Shown: positions 34,321 to 45,527, counted from the first letter of the stretch. The stretch: 62,644 nucleotides of DNA from Paulinella micropora (GCA_009731375.1 BJOX01000084.1:906061-968704), one strand, 5' to 3'. A program made the numbers and translations. Notes: generated from the letters alone by a model not told the origin.

Positions 34321-37300
34321 TTACTTCATGCTTACTTGTCTTGTTTTTGTTCTCATTTGTGGGGCTTCCCCCCTTGTTGCGAAAGGATCATATCTTTCGT
34401 TGACTTTCAATGGTTCATCATATTCTTCATCCCATCTATATATCATACTCTTAGTTAATCTTCCCCTTACTAATATGTCACTCTCGTTAATGTGGATGGG
34501 GTGTTTGAGTATTACTAAATGTCCGTTTTGGTGGATGACTGATCTGTTGTGTCTGTGGTCCATCTGTCCTGTAGAGACTATGCTAACTGGTAAGGTAGTG
34601 TCGAGTAACATCTTCTTTTCTACTGCTCTAGGCCTTCCTTTCCCATCTATCACAGTCAGCCTAGCTCTTCCTGACTTACTCAACTCCCTTTCTCCATTAC
34701 CTGTCAGTAGTTCTACCGGGTCTATCTCATCGACATCCGTCAATCTGTCTTCTCTGCATGATATGTCTGTGCTTGCTCCACTATCCTGTACTGTCATGTC
34801 TCTCTTTTTCATCACTCTTTTTCTCACATGTATCAGTACATGCTCTGTCTCTCCTTCTGTCTCTGTCTCTGTTTCTAGTTCACCCTCAGAGACTCCTCTA
34901 CCCTCACCTTGTCCCTCTTCTGTGAGTTGTGGAGGTGTAGTGATGGGACTCTGTCTGACTGCTCTCTCCAAGTACACTCCTTCTATTGCTCTTACTATGT
35001 CAGTCAAAAAGTCATCTCTCTCTAGCTCGCCACTCACGACACGCATCACTTCTCCATTCATTCCCCTCACGCACTCATTCATCAACGTTTTAGCTATTTC
35101 ATTTATATCTTTGAAGGTTATGACGGGAGGGTTGATGGGTTGCGTGTTTGTTGTCTGTGTTGGTGGGAGTGCTGTAATTGGTCTAGAACTAGAGATTTGG
35201 AGTTGTCGTGAGGTGGGACCTATTTGGTTGCCAAACTTGTTGACAGAAGTGGGCCCAAGTCGTTGCTCTCCCTCACCCACTCCACTCTCTTCTCTCCCTT
35301 CTCTGCTCTGGCCGGTCCGCTGACTAGAAAATGGATTATGTTTGCGTGGTTGTTGCGGAATATTTTGCGAGACTTGTGGACTTGTGGAAATTTTGGTGTC
35401 ACGTAAAGTTTCAAATTCCCCGAAAACGAGTCTTTGCGTAATTTTATGAGACTTTTCCAATGCCGCAGCTTTAAGACCTCGTTCGTCTGGGTAGTAAGGA
35501 GATTTGGGGGGACGCAACACGGGACTTACCGACAAATCCAACTCCGGATAATCTGGGTCTTGTGTGGCGTGATATCCGCAGTACCTCGCATAAGATAATC
35601 GTTTCGCGTGATTTGCGTATATTCCTTTTCCTTTTGATTTTTCAACGGAAACATTACACGGTTTTTTGCGTCTGTTTATTCCGGCACATTTTGTGTCAGG
35701 CGTGACTCCGTAAGAACTCTCAAGCCTCAAAGGAGTTTCGTTAGGGTTAGGGGTGACTGGGGAACATCGTGGGGTGGCGGATACTAACCGCTCTTCCTTG
35801 CCTTCTCCCCGTAGTGAGGAGGGACCTCGTAGGGTGGCCGATACTAACCGCACTTCCCGTCCTTCTCCACTCTCACTATGTCTATTCCCTACCCTAGGTG
35901 TAGTCTTTGTATCGTTCAAAAGGGCTTGGGGACTTGTAGATTTGTGATGAGGTGAGCTTGGTTGCTCGTCATCTCTTTCTCTTTCTTCCTCATCATCATC
36001 GCTCTTATCATAAGTGTTCCCCATATGGATTAAAGCAACGTTTGTATCAGAGTCACTTTGTTCGTCTTCGTTTTTGTCGTTGCCGGTTGTTATCAAAGTG
36101 AGTGCTTTCTTTTTCTTATGAAAGGGTTTCTTTTTGTTTTTGTAATTGTTCTTTTGTTCGTTCTTTTCTTGTTCCGTGCCTTTGTCTTCCGTTTGATTCC
36201 GTTTTAATTTTCCTTCTTTGCGGAACTTTTCCGAAATCACCGGACAATATCTCATGGTATGGCCTTTGGCATCACATCCGAAACACGTGACTTTGAGCGT
36301 CCAGTTTGGAGCTGTCTTTGGTCCCGGTTTATTGTCTCCCCTTTTCCCTTTATTATCCATCAGGAGATTGGTCTCTTGCCGCTGCTTGCCATCCCGAGAT
36401 TTCTTGTTGTTGTCTTTGCGAATTTGAGTTTTTCTCTCACGGAAATTGTTACGTCTTTCTTTTTCTTCCCACATTAACCATCTTTCCCTAGATGCTTCGC
36501 ATAGTTCCGAGAAATTTGGTCTTAGTCTGGCCGGGAGATCATAGTGGTCCACCTGAAATTTATCCCCGAAAGCTGGATGGTAGCGCAATTTCTTAAATAG
36601 CTTTCTCTTTGCTTCCTCATCGGAAAATGGCGCCCCACGTAAACTTTCAAGCTGGATTTTCTTTGCGAGAAATTCATTTAGCCAGTCTACATACCTCTGA
36701 CCTGCCCTTGGTCTCGTTCTCTCAAACTCTTCCTCTAACATGTACCTACCTGCTCCGGAAATGCCTCCCCATTGATCTCTTACTACTATCAACTCTTCAA
36801 TGGGTCCTTTCGTCTTCTGTGTTCGCAGGAAATTAGATACATTGTCTTTGGAAAAAGCCACAGACAGACATAACTGCAAAGTTTTCATCCTTTCATAATA
36901 TTTCTTCTCTTTGCGGATAGCTGTCTTTCTTCTTGTGTGTTGTTTCATACTTTGTCTTTTCTTTTTCCTTGCTTCTTTCTCTTTCCACTCTCTCTTTTGT
37001 TCTGCTGTCATTTTATCCCAACCTTCTGGCTGTTTGATATCTTCTTTCTTTGTCTGGGGTCTCTGTCTTCCTCTCTGAGAGGTGTCTGACTCTTCATCTT
37101 CCTCACTATCACTTATGGGCGTGTCGGGCTCTTCTAAGTCTTCTGCCGTCTTAGCCCTTGCTTCGTCGTAAGGAAAATCCCTTTTGGCTTTAGCTGGGTC
37201 GGCTAATGCCACAGATACCATCTCTGCCACGTGGACAGATATCCCCTGCATGTGCTTCTGAAACTTGCTTGACCAAGGCCAAAAGCTTTGGTCGTTGCCC

Positions 37301-37362
37301 TCGAATATGGGCACTTGACTCAATACGTGCTTTGGCACGCTTGCCTCCTTGACAAGGCTCAT
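34321..37362 (-). CDS. gag: copia-B gag and protease, intact
   Basis: About 1013 codons from the ATG at 37362, which lies inside the primer-binding site; the open frame extends two codons further up without an ATG. The N-terminal 300 residues are Gag-like, with an acidic insert (about 75-100). A CCHC knuckle CFGC-x4-H-x4-C stands at about 360-373. A Lys/Asp/Ser-rich region follows, with a doubled RLVSAT motif (about 505-530). Then comes C559-x9-C569-x25-C595-x2-H598, shared with copia-A. A Glu/Thr-rich stretch precedes the protease active site DSGAS (about 860) and the GAG-pre-integrase segment. Pol continues in the -1 frame. I see no standard slippery heptamer at the junction, so either an unknown recoding signal or a one-base indel is possible. 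Confidence 0.88.
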   Translation of the reverse strand: MSLVKEASVPKHVLSQVPIFEGNDQSFWPWSSKFQKHMQGISVHVAEMVSVALADPAKAKRDFPYDEARAKTAEDLEEPDTPISDSEEDEESDTSQRGRQRPQTKKEDIKQPEGWDKMTAEQKREWKEKEARKKKRQSMKQHTRRKTAIRKEKKYYERMKTLQLCLSVAFSKDNVSNFLRTQKTKGPIEELIVVRDQWGGISGAGRYMLEEEFERTRPRAGQRYVDWLNEFLAKKIQLESLRGAPFSDEEAKRKLFKKLRYHPAFGDKFQVDHYDLPARLRPNFSELCEASRERWLMWEEKERRNNFRERKTQIRKDNNKKSRDGKQRQETNLLMDNKGKRGDNKPGPKTAPNWTLKVTCFGCDAKGHTMRYCPVISEKFRKEGKLKRNQTEDKGTEQEKNEQKNNYKNKKKPFHKKKKALTLITTGNDKNEDEQSDSDTNVALIHMGNTYDKSDDDEEERERDDEQPSSPHHKSTSPQALLNDTKTTPRVGNRHSESGEGREVRLVSATLRGPSSLRGEGKEERLVSATPRCSPVTPNPNETPLRLESSYGVTPDTKCAGINRRKKPCNVSVEKSKGKGIYANHAKRLSYARYCGYHATQDPDYPELDLSVSPVLRPPKSPYYPDERGLKAAALEKSHKITQRLVFGEFETLRDTKISTSPQVSQNIPQQPRKHNPFSSQRTGQSREGREESGVGEGEQRLGPTSVNKFGNQIGPTSRQLQISSSRPITALPPTQTTNTQPINPPVITFKDINEIAKTLMNECVRGMNGEVMRVVSGELERDDFLTDIVRAIEGVYLERAVRQSPITTPPQLTEEGQGEGRGVSEGELETETETEGETEHVLIHVRKRVMKKRDMTVQDSGASTDISCREDRLTDVDEIDPVELLTGNGERELSKSGRARLTVIDGKGRPRAVEKKMLLDTTLPVSIVSTGQMDHRHNRSVIHQNGHLVILKHPIHINESDILVRGRLTKSMIYRWDEEYDEPLKVNERYDPFATRGEAPQMRTKTRQVSMK
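35569..35688 (-). other. Cys/His module C-x9-C-x25-C-x2-H in copia-B
   Basis: Encoded sequence begins KCAGINRRKKPC and ends ARYCGYH. The C-x25-C-x2-H spacing is identical to that of copia-A although most other residues differ. This suggests selection on a metal-binding fold. Confidence 0.7.
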
Positions 37363-37366
37363 AACC
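37347..37366 (-). other. Primer-binding site of copia-B, containing the gag start codon
   Basis: Minus strand GGTTATGAGCCTTGTCAAGG directly follows the LTR. Its first 11 bases are the complement of GGCTCATAACC, an anticodon stem-loop with CAT (Met). The ATG used for gag is bases 5-7 of the site. Confidence 0.75.
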
Positions 37367-37678
37367 AAAGTAATCTATCACTCAAACGCAGAGTTTAGGG
37401 AAGCTACCCCGCTAAGGGTAAAGAATAACCGAAGAAAAGACTTTTAATGACTTTGGGTCACACAAATTTATGATGTTATGACCTTTACAGAATGGTAATA
37501 CTCATTTGATTCTAGGCATTCCAGACTATGATTCGCGAATACTCTAGAAAGTGTCCTTGTCAGTAATAAAGGTATTAATAACTGTCCTGCCTATGAACCT
37601 GCCTATGACTAAGACTATCCAAATTACCGGTAAATTGTCTAGGTGGAGTAACGGGTATTAGTAGTACATTATACAACG
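37366..37678 (-). repeat. 5' LTR of copia-B
   Basis: 313 bp, matching 30129-30439 with about five substitutions and a 2-bp insertion (TA) near the outer end. Confidence 0.88.
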
Positions 37679-37683
37679 TCTTT

Positions 37684-38435
37684 TATGTATTTCGATTAAG
37701 CATTCAACTGGTTAATAAGTAATATACTACAGGGCTTCGAGTGCAACTGAGTGGCGAGCAAGGACACCGTCTCAACTTGAGGTCCCGTAAACCACTGTCG
37801 TTCCAATCATTTAATGTCACTAGTACAGTAATGTATTAAAATTTATGAAAGTTAAACTGATTCAACTTGAAGCTAACCTTCACTTCTGATTGTTAATATT
37901 AATACATATGCGAAGTATGAGCCTCCGAAGGTATTTATAAGCTAACCTCCACTTCTGATTGTTAATACATATGCGAAGTATGAGCCTCCGAAGGTAAAGA
38001 AAAAGCCTGGTGACTCTACAGAGTCAAAACGAAGGGTTACGGTACTGTCCGGTACAATGAAGGCAAAACAGTAGAGGCTGCGTAAAAGATAAGTGTATGA
38101 AACTTTAATCATACTTTGAAATTATTGATTAACTATGTATTAACACTCCTGAAATAGCTATCTAGATACAGTATTATGGGTAGGTAGCTCGTGTGACAAA
38201 CACAATGGCAGTATAGATGTGCCTCGGTAAGCTCACTCACTCACTCAGCCTTACCTATGTTGATTAGGCTGGGCTTGCACTGTCTTTTCCTTGCCTATCC
38301 TAACCCTTTATTTTCTGTTGCTTTTTCGATTAAGCTTAATGAATGCAGGATAACCCCAATATATGAACTAATAACATCACTAAAAGTAATTTGATACATA
38401 TACAACCACTTCGTGACTAACAGTGTCATTCAAAT

Positions 38436-38440
<5 letters not shown>
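37684..38440. other. Non-repetitive flank with a 65-bp duplication, no gene
   Basis: Joined to 21021 this was the pre-insertion locus of both copia elements. A segment 'agctaacctccacttctgattgttaat' in type (with a 'gcgaagtatgagcctccgaagg' end) occurs twice at about 37872-37936 and 37942-38000. No open frame of note. Confidence 0.6.

Positions 38441-38516
<76 letters not shown>
38438..38516. repeat. TAC microsatellite
   Basis: Uninterrupted (ACT)n of about 78 bp, next to the first MITE-like element. Confidence 0.95.
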
Positions 38517-38587
38517 CCAAGATATGCAACAGGCACAGCGATCCTTTGAACTCATTTTTTCTCACTCGATATTTGAGATAGTACTAC

Positions 38588-38800
38588 GAGAAGTTAGTAG
38601 TTCTTAAGCACAATGAGCAACGACTTCAAGCGCTTCGATCTCAGCTATTTCTCATGTTTGTTGTTTGTGTAGTGGCTCGTTTAAAAGCTCTGAACAAGAG
38701 CTTTCTAATGAGCCATAATACACGTGATGGATACAAATATTGGCTGAGATCGAAGCGCTTGAAGTCATTGTTCATTGTACTCAAGAGTTAGAAACTTCTC
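38588..38800. mobile_element. MITE-like inverted repeat, copy 1
   Basis: About 213 bp with arms that begin GAGAAG and contain GACTTCAAGCGCTTCGATC paired with its reverse complement near the right end. Only a handful of mismatches occur over some 55 bp per arm. The loop holds 'tagtggctcg' and 'atgagcca' motifs that also pair. No coding capacity, so it would be a non-autonomous DNA transposon. No clear target duplication was seen. Confidence 0.7.
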
Positions 38801-38908
38801 AGGACACGAGCTCTCCAACGGTGTGCTCTGCATGTTCATAACCTCAAAATATTGATTGAGAACCATGAGTTTAAAAGTTGGGCTGTTGGGCCACGTTAAT
38901 GTCCTAAT

Positions 38909-38996
38909 AATATAGATATAGATATAGATATAGATATAGATATAGATACAGATATAGATAAGGACCGAGAAAGCTGAGCTCAAAGTCGGGGTGAAC

Positions 38997-39034
<38 letters not shown>
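38909..39034. repeat. AGATAT hexamer and GAT triplet arrays
   Basis: (AGATAT)n at 38909-38960 and (GAT)n at about 38998-39034, with about 40 bp between. Confidence 0.95.
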
Positions 39035-39289
39035 CATCTCGTTGACGATACAAACTACGTTAGGTGAGACAATGGGGATTGGTTGAGATCAATAAAAAAA
39101 GAGATAGATGACAGATAGAGTGATAGGGAGACATTCTTACCCTGTTGACAAGTCCCAAAATGTATGCATGCGTGCATCTATGCGCCATGCATACATACGT
39201 AAATTACGTATACTGAAGGGAACAGGGAGGGGGGGGAATCGCGGAAAATGTAAGGTGTTGAGTTGTTGTAATATGTGTTGGTATATATA

Positions 39290-39556
<267 letters not shown>

Positions 39557-39694
39557 CACACACAAACTTTTGGCCAATTGTTGTCATTGTTATTGTTGTT
39601 GTTGCTGTTGTTGATGTTTTTATTGTTGTATGTCTTTTCATGGCTGTATTGCTCTTGTCGATGTTTTTTTGGTGGTTGATTTGGTTCGGATGGT

Positions 39695-39697
<3 letters not shown>

Positions 39698-39736
<39 letters not shown>

Positions 39737-39904
39737 NNNNNNNNNNNNNNNNNNNNNNNNNNNNNNNNNNNNNNNNNNNNNNNNNNNNNNNNNNNNNNNN
39801 NNNNNNNNNNNNNNNNNNNNNNNNNNNNNNNNNNNNNNNNNNNNNNNNNNNNNNNNNNNNNNNNNNNNNNNNNNNNNNNNNNNNNNNNNNNNNNNNNNNN
39901 NNNN
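39698..39904. other. Poly-G run and assembly gap
   Basis: About 38 G followed by N from 39737 to 39904. Homopolymers next to gaps are often assembly or sequencing artefacts. Confidence 0.9.
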
Positions 39905-40080
39905 GGTGGTGGTGGTGTGGTGCTTGGGGGGAAAGGCAGGGAGGGGATTTTGCCCAGCTTGCTGCCTCAAGCTTGTAAGGTCAACAAAAGAATTTCGGCC
40001 ACGACCCTGGTTTTTCACCGCAGTGGTCTAATAAGTTTTTGTTGGCCGAAAGTTAAGGCGGGGTGAAACTTTCACCTGTC

Positions 40081-40148
40081 CTTAAGATATCGAGCATTTC
40101 CCTTAAGATATCGATCATTTCCCTTAAGATATCGAACATTTCCCTTAA
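40081..40148. repeat. 21-bp tandem repeat, three copies
   Basis: Unit CTTAAGATATCGAGCATTTCC starts at 40081, 40102 and 40123, with changes only at two positions. Confidence 0.9.
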
Positions 40149-40197
40149 TTAGCTATGTCCCGATCAGGCCGACATTCGCCTCGAGCGATTTGCTAAG

Positions 40198-40230
<33 letters not shown>

Positions 40231-40276
40231 TCTATGTCCCGATCAGGCCGACATTCGCCTCGAGCGATTTGCTAAG

Positions 40277-40313
<37 letters not shown>

Positions 40314-40491
40314 TCTATGTCATGATCAGGCCGACATTCGCCTCGAGATTTGTCCCGATCAGGCCGACATTCGCCTCGAGCGATTTGCTTAGAGATAGAT
40401 AGATATATAGATATCTATGTCCCGATCAGGCCGACATTCGCCTCGAGCGATTTGCTAAGAAGTAGATAGATAGATAGATAGATAGATAGAC

Positions 40492-40561
<70 letters not shown>

Positions 40562-40562
40562 G
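40149..40562. repeat. Island-plus-GATA higher-order repeat
   Basis: An island of about 50 bp containing 'gatcaggccgacattcgcct' occurs five times (about 40150, 40230, 40315, 40350, 40416), each followed by a GATA tract of varying length. Confidence 0.9.
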
Positions 40563-40600
40563 TATTTATGTCTTAGTAAATGTCTTGTTTTGCTGACATG

Positions 40601-40841
40601 AGAGGTTCCTAGTCCTTAAGCATAAGCAAAATTGACTTCAAAGCGCTTTGTTATCAGAAGTGTTCACCACCCAGAATTCCGGGTTTTCTGGTGCCACTTT
40701 CTGGGTTTGCTGTCTGAAAAGCCTGGCCTTTGGTGGCACTTTTGCACCCGAAACCCAGAATTCTGGGGTGGTGTATTTGAAACACCAGGCTGGGTTGAGA
40801 TGGAAGCGCTTCTAGTCATCCCTCCTTGTACTCCAAGAAGT
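40601..40841. mobile_element. MITE-like inverted repeat, copy 2, with nested palindrome
   Basis: Outer arms resemble the copy at 38588 (GACTTCAAAGCGCTT on the left, its counterpart GAAGCGCTTCTAGTC on the right). Inside lies a second inverted repeat built on CACCACCCAGAATTC and its complement. The inner part recurs at about 41222-41270. Confidence 0.6.
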
Positions 40842-40847
40842 ATATTA

Positions 40848-40970
40848 TGCGGCTAGCCACAAATTTGACGTGTTTTGGCCCGGCTCGCCCGCAAAACACG
40901 TCAAATTCGGCGCGCCGCATATGTAGTTTTATCGGTAACCTGACCACATTTTGTGGAGGTGACCGATAAA
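40848..40970. repeat. Two adjacent palindromes
   Basis: ATGCGGCTAGCC...AAATTTGACGTGTTTT pairs with AAAACACGTCAAATT...GCCGCAT, and TTTTATCGGT pairs with ACCGATAAAA. Possibly terminal parts of another small element. Confidence 0.65.
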
Positions 40971-41020
40971 AGTATAACTCACGGCATAAATATTGGCAAC
41001 AACAATCGCCCACCTTTGAG

Positions 41021-41022
<2 letters not shown>

Positions 41023-41094
<72 letters not shown>

Positions 41095-41310
41095 GTGATT
41101 TGAGCTATACTACGAACATTCTGAGAGAACGCCGTCGAAACGCCCTTTTTCTTCGAGCTTTCAAGCGGTTNNNNNNNNNNCCCCCCCTTTTCAGACTTGT
41201 CGCAGCCCTACCAGAGTCCGTTCTACACCACCCAGATTTTCCGGGTTTCTGGTGTGCCACTTTCTGGGGGCTTTTGCGGCCGGGCCCCTGAAAGGCCTGC
41301 TCTGCCGCAA
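41023..41310. repeat. CT tract, short gap and partial MITE-like core
   Basis: (CT)n at about 41030-41090, ten N at 41171-41180, then about 45 bp similar to the nested palindrome of the copy at 40601. Confidence 0.75.
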
Positions 41311-41590
41311 AACACGCCAAATTTGTGGCAATTATTGTAATCTATAATAATATTAGTATGCATGTGTGTTCATGTAGATATTAGTATGTAAATTGACAAT
41401 AAATGTATGTTACATTAAATTTATTTATGTTAGCAACCAGAGAGCACATAATGGCCTGCAAGTTGTTTTTATGGTCTATTGAGATATCCTCAGGGTTTAC
41501 CCGTGCTATTACCCGTTCAAGTGGTTACGATAGCCGCATAATATACTATTGCCATTGTGTATGTCGTAGGTAATACGAACTTCTCAATGT

Positions 41591-41800
41591 GAGAAGTTCC
41601 TGGTACTTAACAACATTGAGCAATGGCTTCAAACGTTTCGTTCTCAGCCGGTTCTGACCTTTGCGGCTTGTGTAGTGGCTCATTTGAAAGGATCTCATCA
41701 AGAGCTTTCTCATGAGCCATAAACACAGGGTTGTAGATGCAAATATTGACTGAGATCGAAGCGCTTGAAGTCATGGTTCGTTGTACTTAAGAAATACGAA
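41591..41800. mobile_element. MITE-like inverted repeat, copy 3
   Basis: Arms GACTTCAAGCGCTTCGATC (right, on the minus strand) and GGCTTCAAACGTTTCG (left) match the copy at 38588, as does the centre ('gtgtagtggctc' and 'agagctttct.atgagccataa'). More diverged than copy 1. A perfect 10-bp palindrome with a 3-base spacer sits at its left edge (41578-41600). Confidence 0.7.
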
Positions 41801-41850
41801 CAGTCCTGTGGAAGACGTCATTGATTTTTCTTGTATCCCAGTCGGTTGTT

Positions 41851-42804
41851 ATCATGAGCAAACTCCTACAACGTCAACGTGTATGTATGCATGTATGTAT
41901 GTATGTATGTATGTGTGTATGTATGTGTATGCATGTGTGTGTGTGTGTGTGTGTATGCGTATATGTGTATGTATGTATGTATGTATGTATGTATGTATGT
42001 ATGCATGTATGTATGTATGTGTGTATGTATGTATGTACGTACGTACGTGCGTACGTATGTATGTATGTATGTATGTATGTATATATGTATGTTTGTCATG
42101 AGCACACTCCTAACAACGCAAACGCAAACATACATGCATGCGTGTATGTATCATGTGTATGTATGTATGTATGTATGTATATATGTATATATGTCATGAA
42201 CACACTCCTAACAACGCAAACGCAGACATACATACATGCGTGTATGTATCGTGTGTATGTATATATGTATGTATGTATGTATGCATGTATGTATGTATGT
42301 ATGCATGTATGTATGTATGTATGTATGTGTGTATGTATGTATGTATATATGTATATATGTCATGAACACACTCCTAACAACGCAAACGCAGACATACATA
42401 CATGCGTGTATGTATCGTGTGTATGTATGTATGTATGTATGTATGTATATATGTATGTCTGTCACGAGCACACTCCTAACAACGCAAACGCAGACATACA
42501 TGCATGCGTGTATGTATCGTGTGTAAGTATATATGTATGTATATATGTATGTATGTATGTATGTATGCATGCATGCATGCATGCATGTATGTATGTATGT
42601 ATGTATGTATGTATGTATGTATGTATGTATGTATATATGTATGTCTGTCATGAGCACACTCCTAACAACGCAAACGCAGACATACATCATGCGTGTATGT
42701 ATCGTGTGTATGGATGTATGTATGTATGTATGTATATATGTATATATGTCATGAAAACACTCCTAACAACGCAAACGCAGACATACATACATGCGTGTAT
42801 GTAT

Positions 42805-42887
<83 letters not shown>

Positions 42888-42905
42888 ATGTATGTATGTA
42901 TGTAT
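41851..42905. repeat. TATG array with recurring 60-bp island
   Basis: The island containing CACTCCTAACAACGCAAACG and a 'catgcgtgtatgtatcgtgtg' type end occurs seven times (about 41855, 42102, 42204, 42366, 42469, 42656, 42755). The islands are separated by (TATG)n tracts of different length. Confidence 0.92.
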
Positions 42906-43270
<365 letters not shown>

Positions 43271-43880
43271 CACAGACTTCCTTGGTTGACGAAATCAGAA
43301 GCTCCTTTTTTCTGACATTAGTCGATATCTCATCAGTTGATCTCATCACTTACTCCACGAAGTGAACCAAGGCCACTTGAGGTGTCACTGACCCTCCCTT
43401 GGGCTTGATTTTTTGAAATGGGTGCCATCTGTCGACAGACAGAGAATTAGGGGATGGTGTGGGTGTGCTGGGCCCGTGGTGGGGTGCCTTATGTGTGCCT
43501 AGCCATACGCCTATAAGTCACATGCCGAAATAGCGACGGGAAGCACAATCCTGTTCCCTCAGGGTGCCCTTTCTCGCTTGTTGAGCCCGGAATAAAACCC
43601 ACAGTGCTCTGTCGGTTTATACTAGACTGTCGAACAGTCTCGAAACTCCATCTGCTTACTGGGCCCTCTGTAATGGAGGTGGGAGCTCGTTCTGCAAGGG
43701 GCGCTTTATGGAACGAGCCCTGGCCCCGCCTGGTACTAGGGAGCTTTGGTATTGCCTGTATCAGTCCCTTCCGTGCAAACATCACGGCTTAGCTGGGCAT
43801 CGGGTTAATACTTTACCCACAGACTTCCTGGTTGACGAAATCAGAAGCTCCTTTTTTCTGACATTAGTCGATATTTCATC
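43271..43880. other. Complex island with 65-bp direct repeat and right arm of the 104-bp inverted repeat
   Basis: About 65 bp starting 'cccacagacttcc' occur at 43268 and 43815, each close to a CTAT tract. 43411-43514 is the inverse of bases 1-104. Open frames of 60-100 codons lack domains; no gene is supported. Confidence 0.7.
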
Positions 43881-43934
43881 TATCTATCTATCTATCTATC
43901 TATATATCTATCTATCTATCTATCTATCTATCTG

Positions 43935-43967
<33 letters not shown>

Positions 43968-44133
43968 GTAGCAAAATGTATGTACGTACCTCGAGGGCTA
44001 ACTGGACAGCACGCGCCACGGTTGAGTGTAGACCAGCCATTTGCTACATAGATAGATAGATAAATAGATAGTAGATAGATAGATAGATAGGTAGGTAGGT
44101 AGGTAGGTAGGTGTAGGTAGGTAGGTAGGTAGG

Positions 44134-44180
<47 letters not shown>

Positions 44181-44237
44181 GTAGGTAGGTAGGTAGGTAG
44201 GTAGGTGGCTACGGTTGAGTGTAGACCAGCCAGTTGC

Positions 44238-44312
<75 letters not shown>

Positions 44313-44329
44313 GTAGGTAGGTAGGTAGG

Positions 44330-44372
<43 letters not shown>

Positions 44373-44652
44373 GTAGGTAGGTAGGTAGGTAGTTAGGTAG
44401 GTAGGTAGGTAGGTAGGTGGCTACGGTTGATTGTAGACCAGCCAGTTGCTACATAGATAGATAGATAGTACTACTACTACTACTACTACTTCTACTACTA
44501 CTACTACTACTGCTTCTGCTGCTGCTATTGCTGCTGCTACTAAAACGCAGCTGATAGATAGATAGATATATAGATAGATAGACAGACAGATAGATAGGTT
44601 GGTAGGTGTAGGTAGGTAGGTAGGTAGGTAGGTAGATAAGTAGGTAGGTAGG

Positions 44653-44683
<31 letters not shown>

Positions 44684-44774
44684 CGCTATGGTTGGCTATC
44701 CATTTTCCAAGTCACATCCCATAGAGATAAAACATAGACAGATAGGTAGATAGGTAGGTAGGTAGGTAGGTAGG

Positions 44775-44818
<44 letters not shown>

Positions 44819-44931
44819 CAGATAGATAGGTAGGTAGGGTGTAGGTAGGTAGGCAGGCAGGTAGGCAGGTAGGTAGGTAGGTAGGTAGGTAGGTAGGTAG
44901 GTAGGTAGACAGACAGACAGATAAAATAGAC

Positions 44932-44965
<34 letters not shown>

Positions 44966-45034
44966 GATAGGATAGGATAGGATAGATACCTCATCGGAGA
45001 GCATGAGGAGTTTAGGTGGACTGAGTTGGCGAGG

Positions 45035-45087
<53 letters not shown>

Positions 45088-45144
45088 GTAGATAGATAGA
45101 TAGGTAGATAGGTAGGTAGGTGGGTAGGTAGGTAGGTAGGTAGG

Positions 45145-45179
<35 letters not shown>

Positions 45180-45226
45180 GTAGATAGGTAGGTAGGTAGG
45201 CAGGAAGATAGATAGATGGATAGATG

Positions 45227-45259
<33 letters not shown>

Positions 45260-45328
45260 GATAGGATAGGATAGATAGAAACCTCATCAGAGAGCATGGG
45301 TAGTTTCGGTGGACTGAGTTGGCGAGGT

Positions 45329-45372
<44 letters not shown>

Positions 45373-45500
45373 GTAGATAGGTAGATAGGATAGATAGAAA
45401 CCTCATCAGAGAGCATGGGTAGTTTCGCTGGACTGAGTTGTCGAGGGGGACTATGATGAGGGCTATGGTGCAAACTATGCGGCGGCCTAACACACAACAA
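43881..45500. repeat. CTAT then GATA/GGTA arrays with two island families
   Basis: Island family 1 ('acggttgagtgtagaccagc') at about 44020, 44211 and 44423. Island family 2 ('agagcatgggtagtttcg' type, about 55 bp) at 44985, 45283 and 45404. A short TAC/TGC patch lies at 44468-44540. No gene. Confidence 0.92.
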
Positions 45501-45527
45501 CGTCAATTCATTCATTTCATTCTCTCT

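Larger units (their letters stand above)
30129..37678 (-). mobile_element. Ty1/copia LTR retrotransposon copia-B, nearly intact
   Basis: Minus-strand element with LTRs of 311 and 313 bp that differ by about five substitutions and one 2-bp indel. The apparent target duplication is TCTTT (30124-30128 and 37679-37683). Gag-protease is one intact frame; integrase-RT-RNase H lies in the -1 frame and carries two in-frame stops (TGA near 34259, TAG at 32045). It is younger than copia-A, whose target duplication it overlaps by two bases. Confidence 0.93.

Noticed and set aside
39698-39736. Poly-G and poly-C runs (also 45531-45607) as triplex or G-quadruplex elements
   Set aside because: Both end directly in assembly gaps, so a sequencing or gap-filling artefact is the simpler reading.
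41851-42800. CRISPR-like array (fixed islands with variable spacers)
   Set aside because: Spacers are TATG microsatellites, not unique sequence, and the DNA is eukaryotic with no cas genes.
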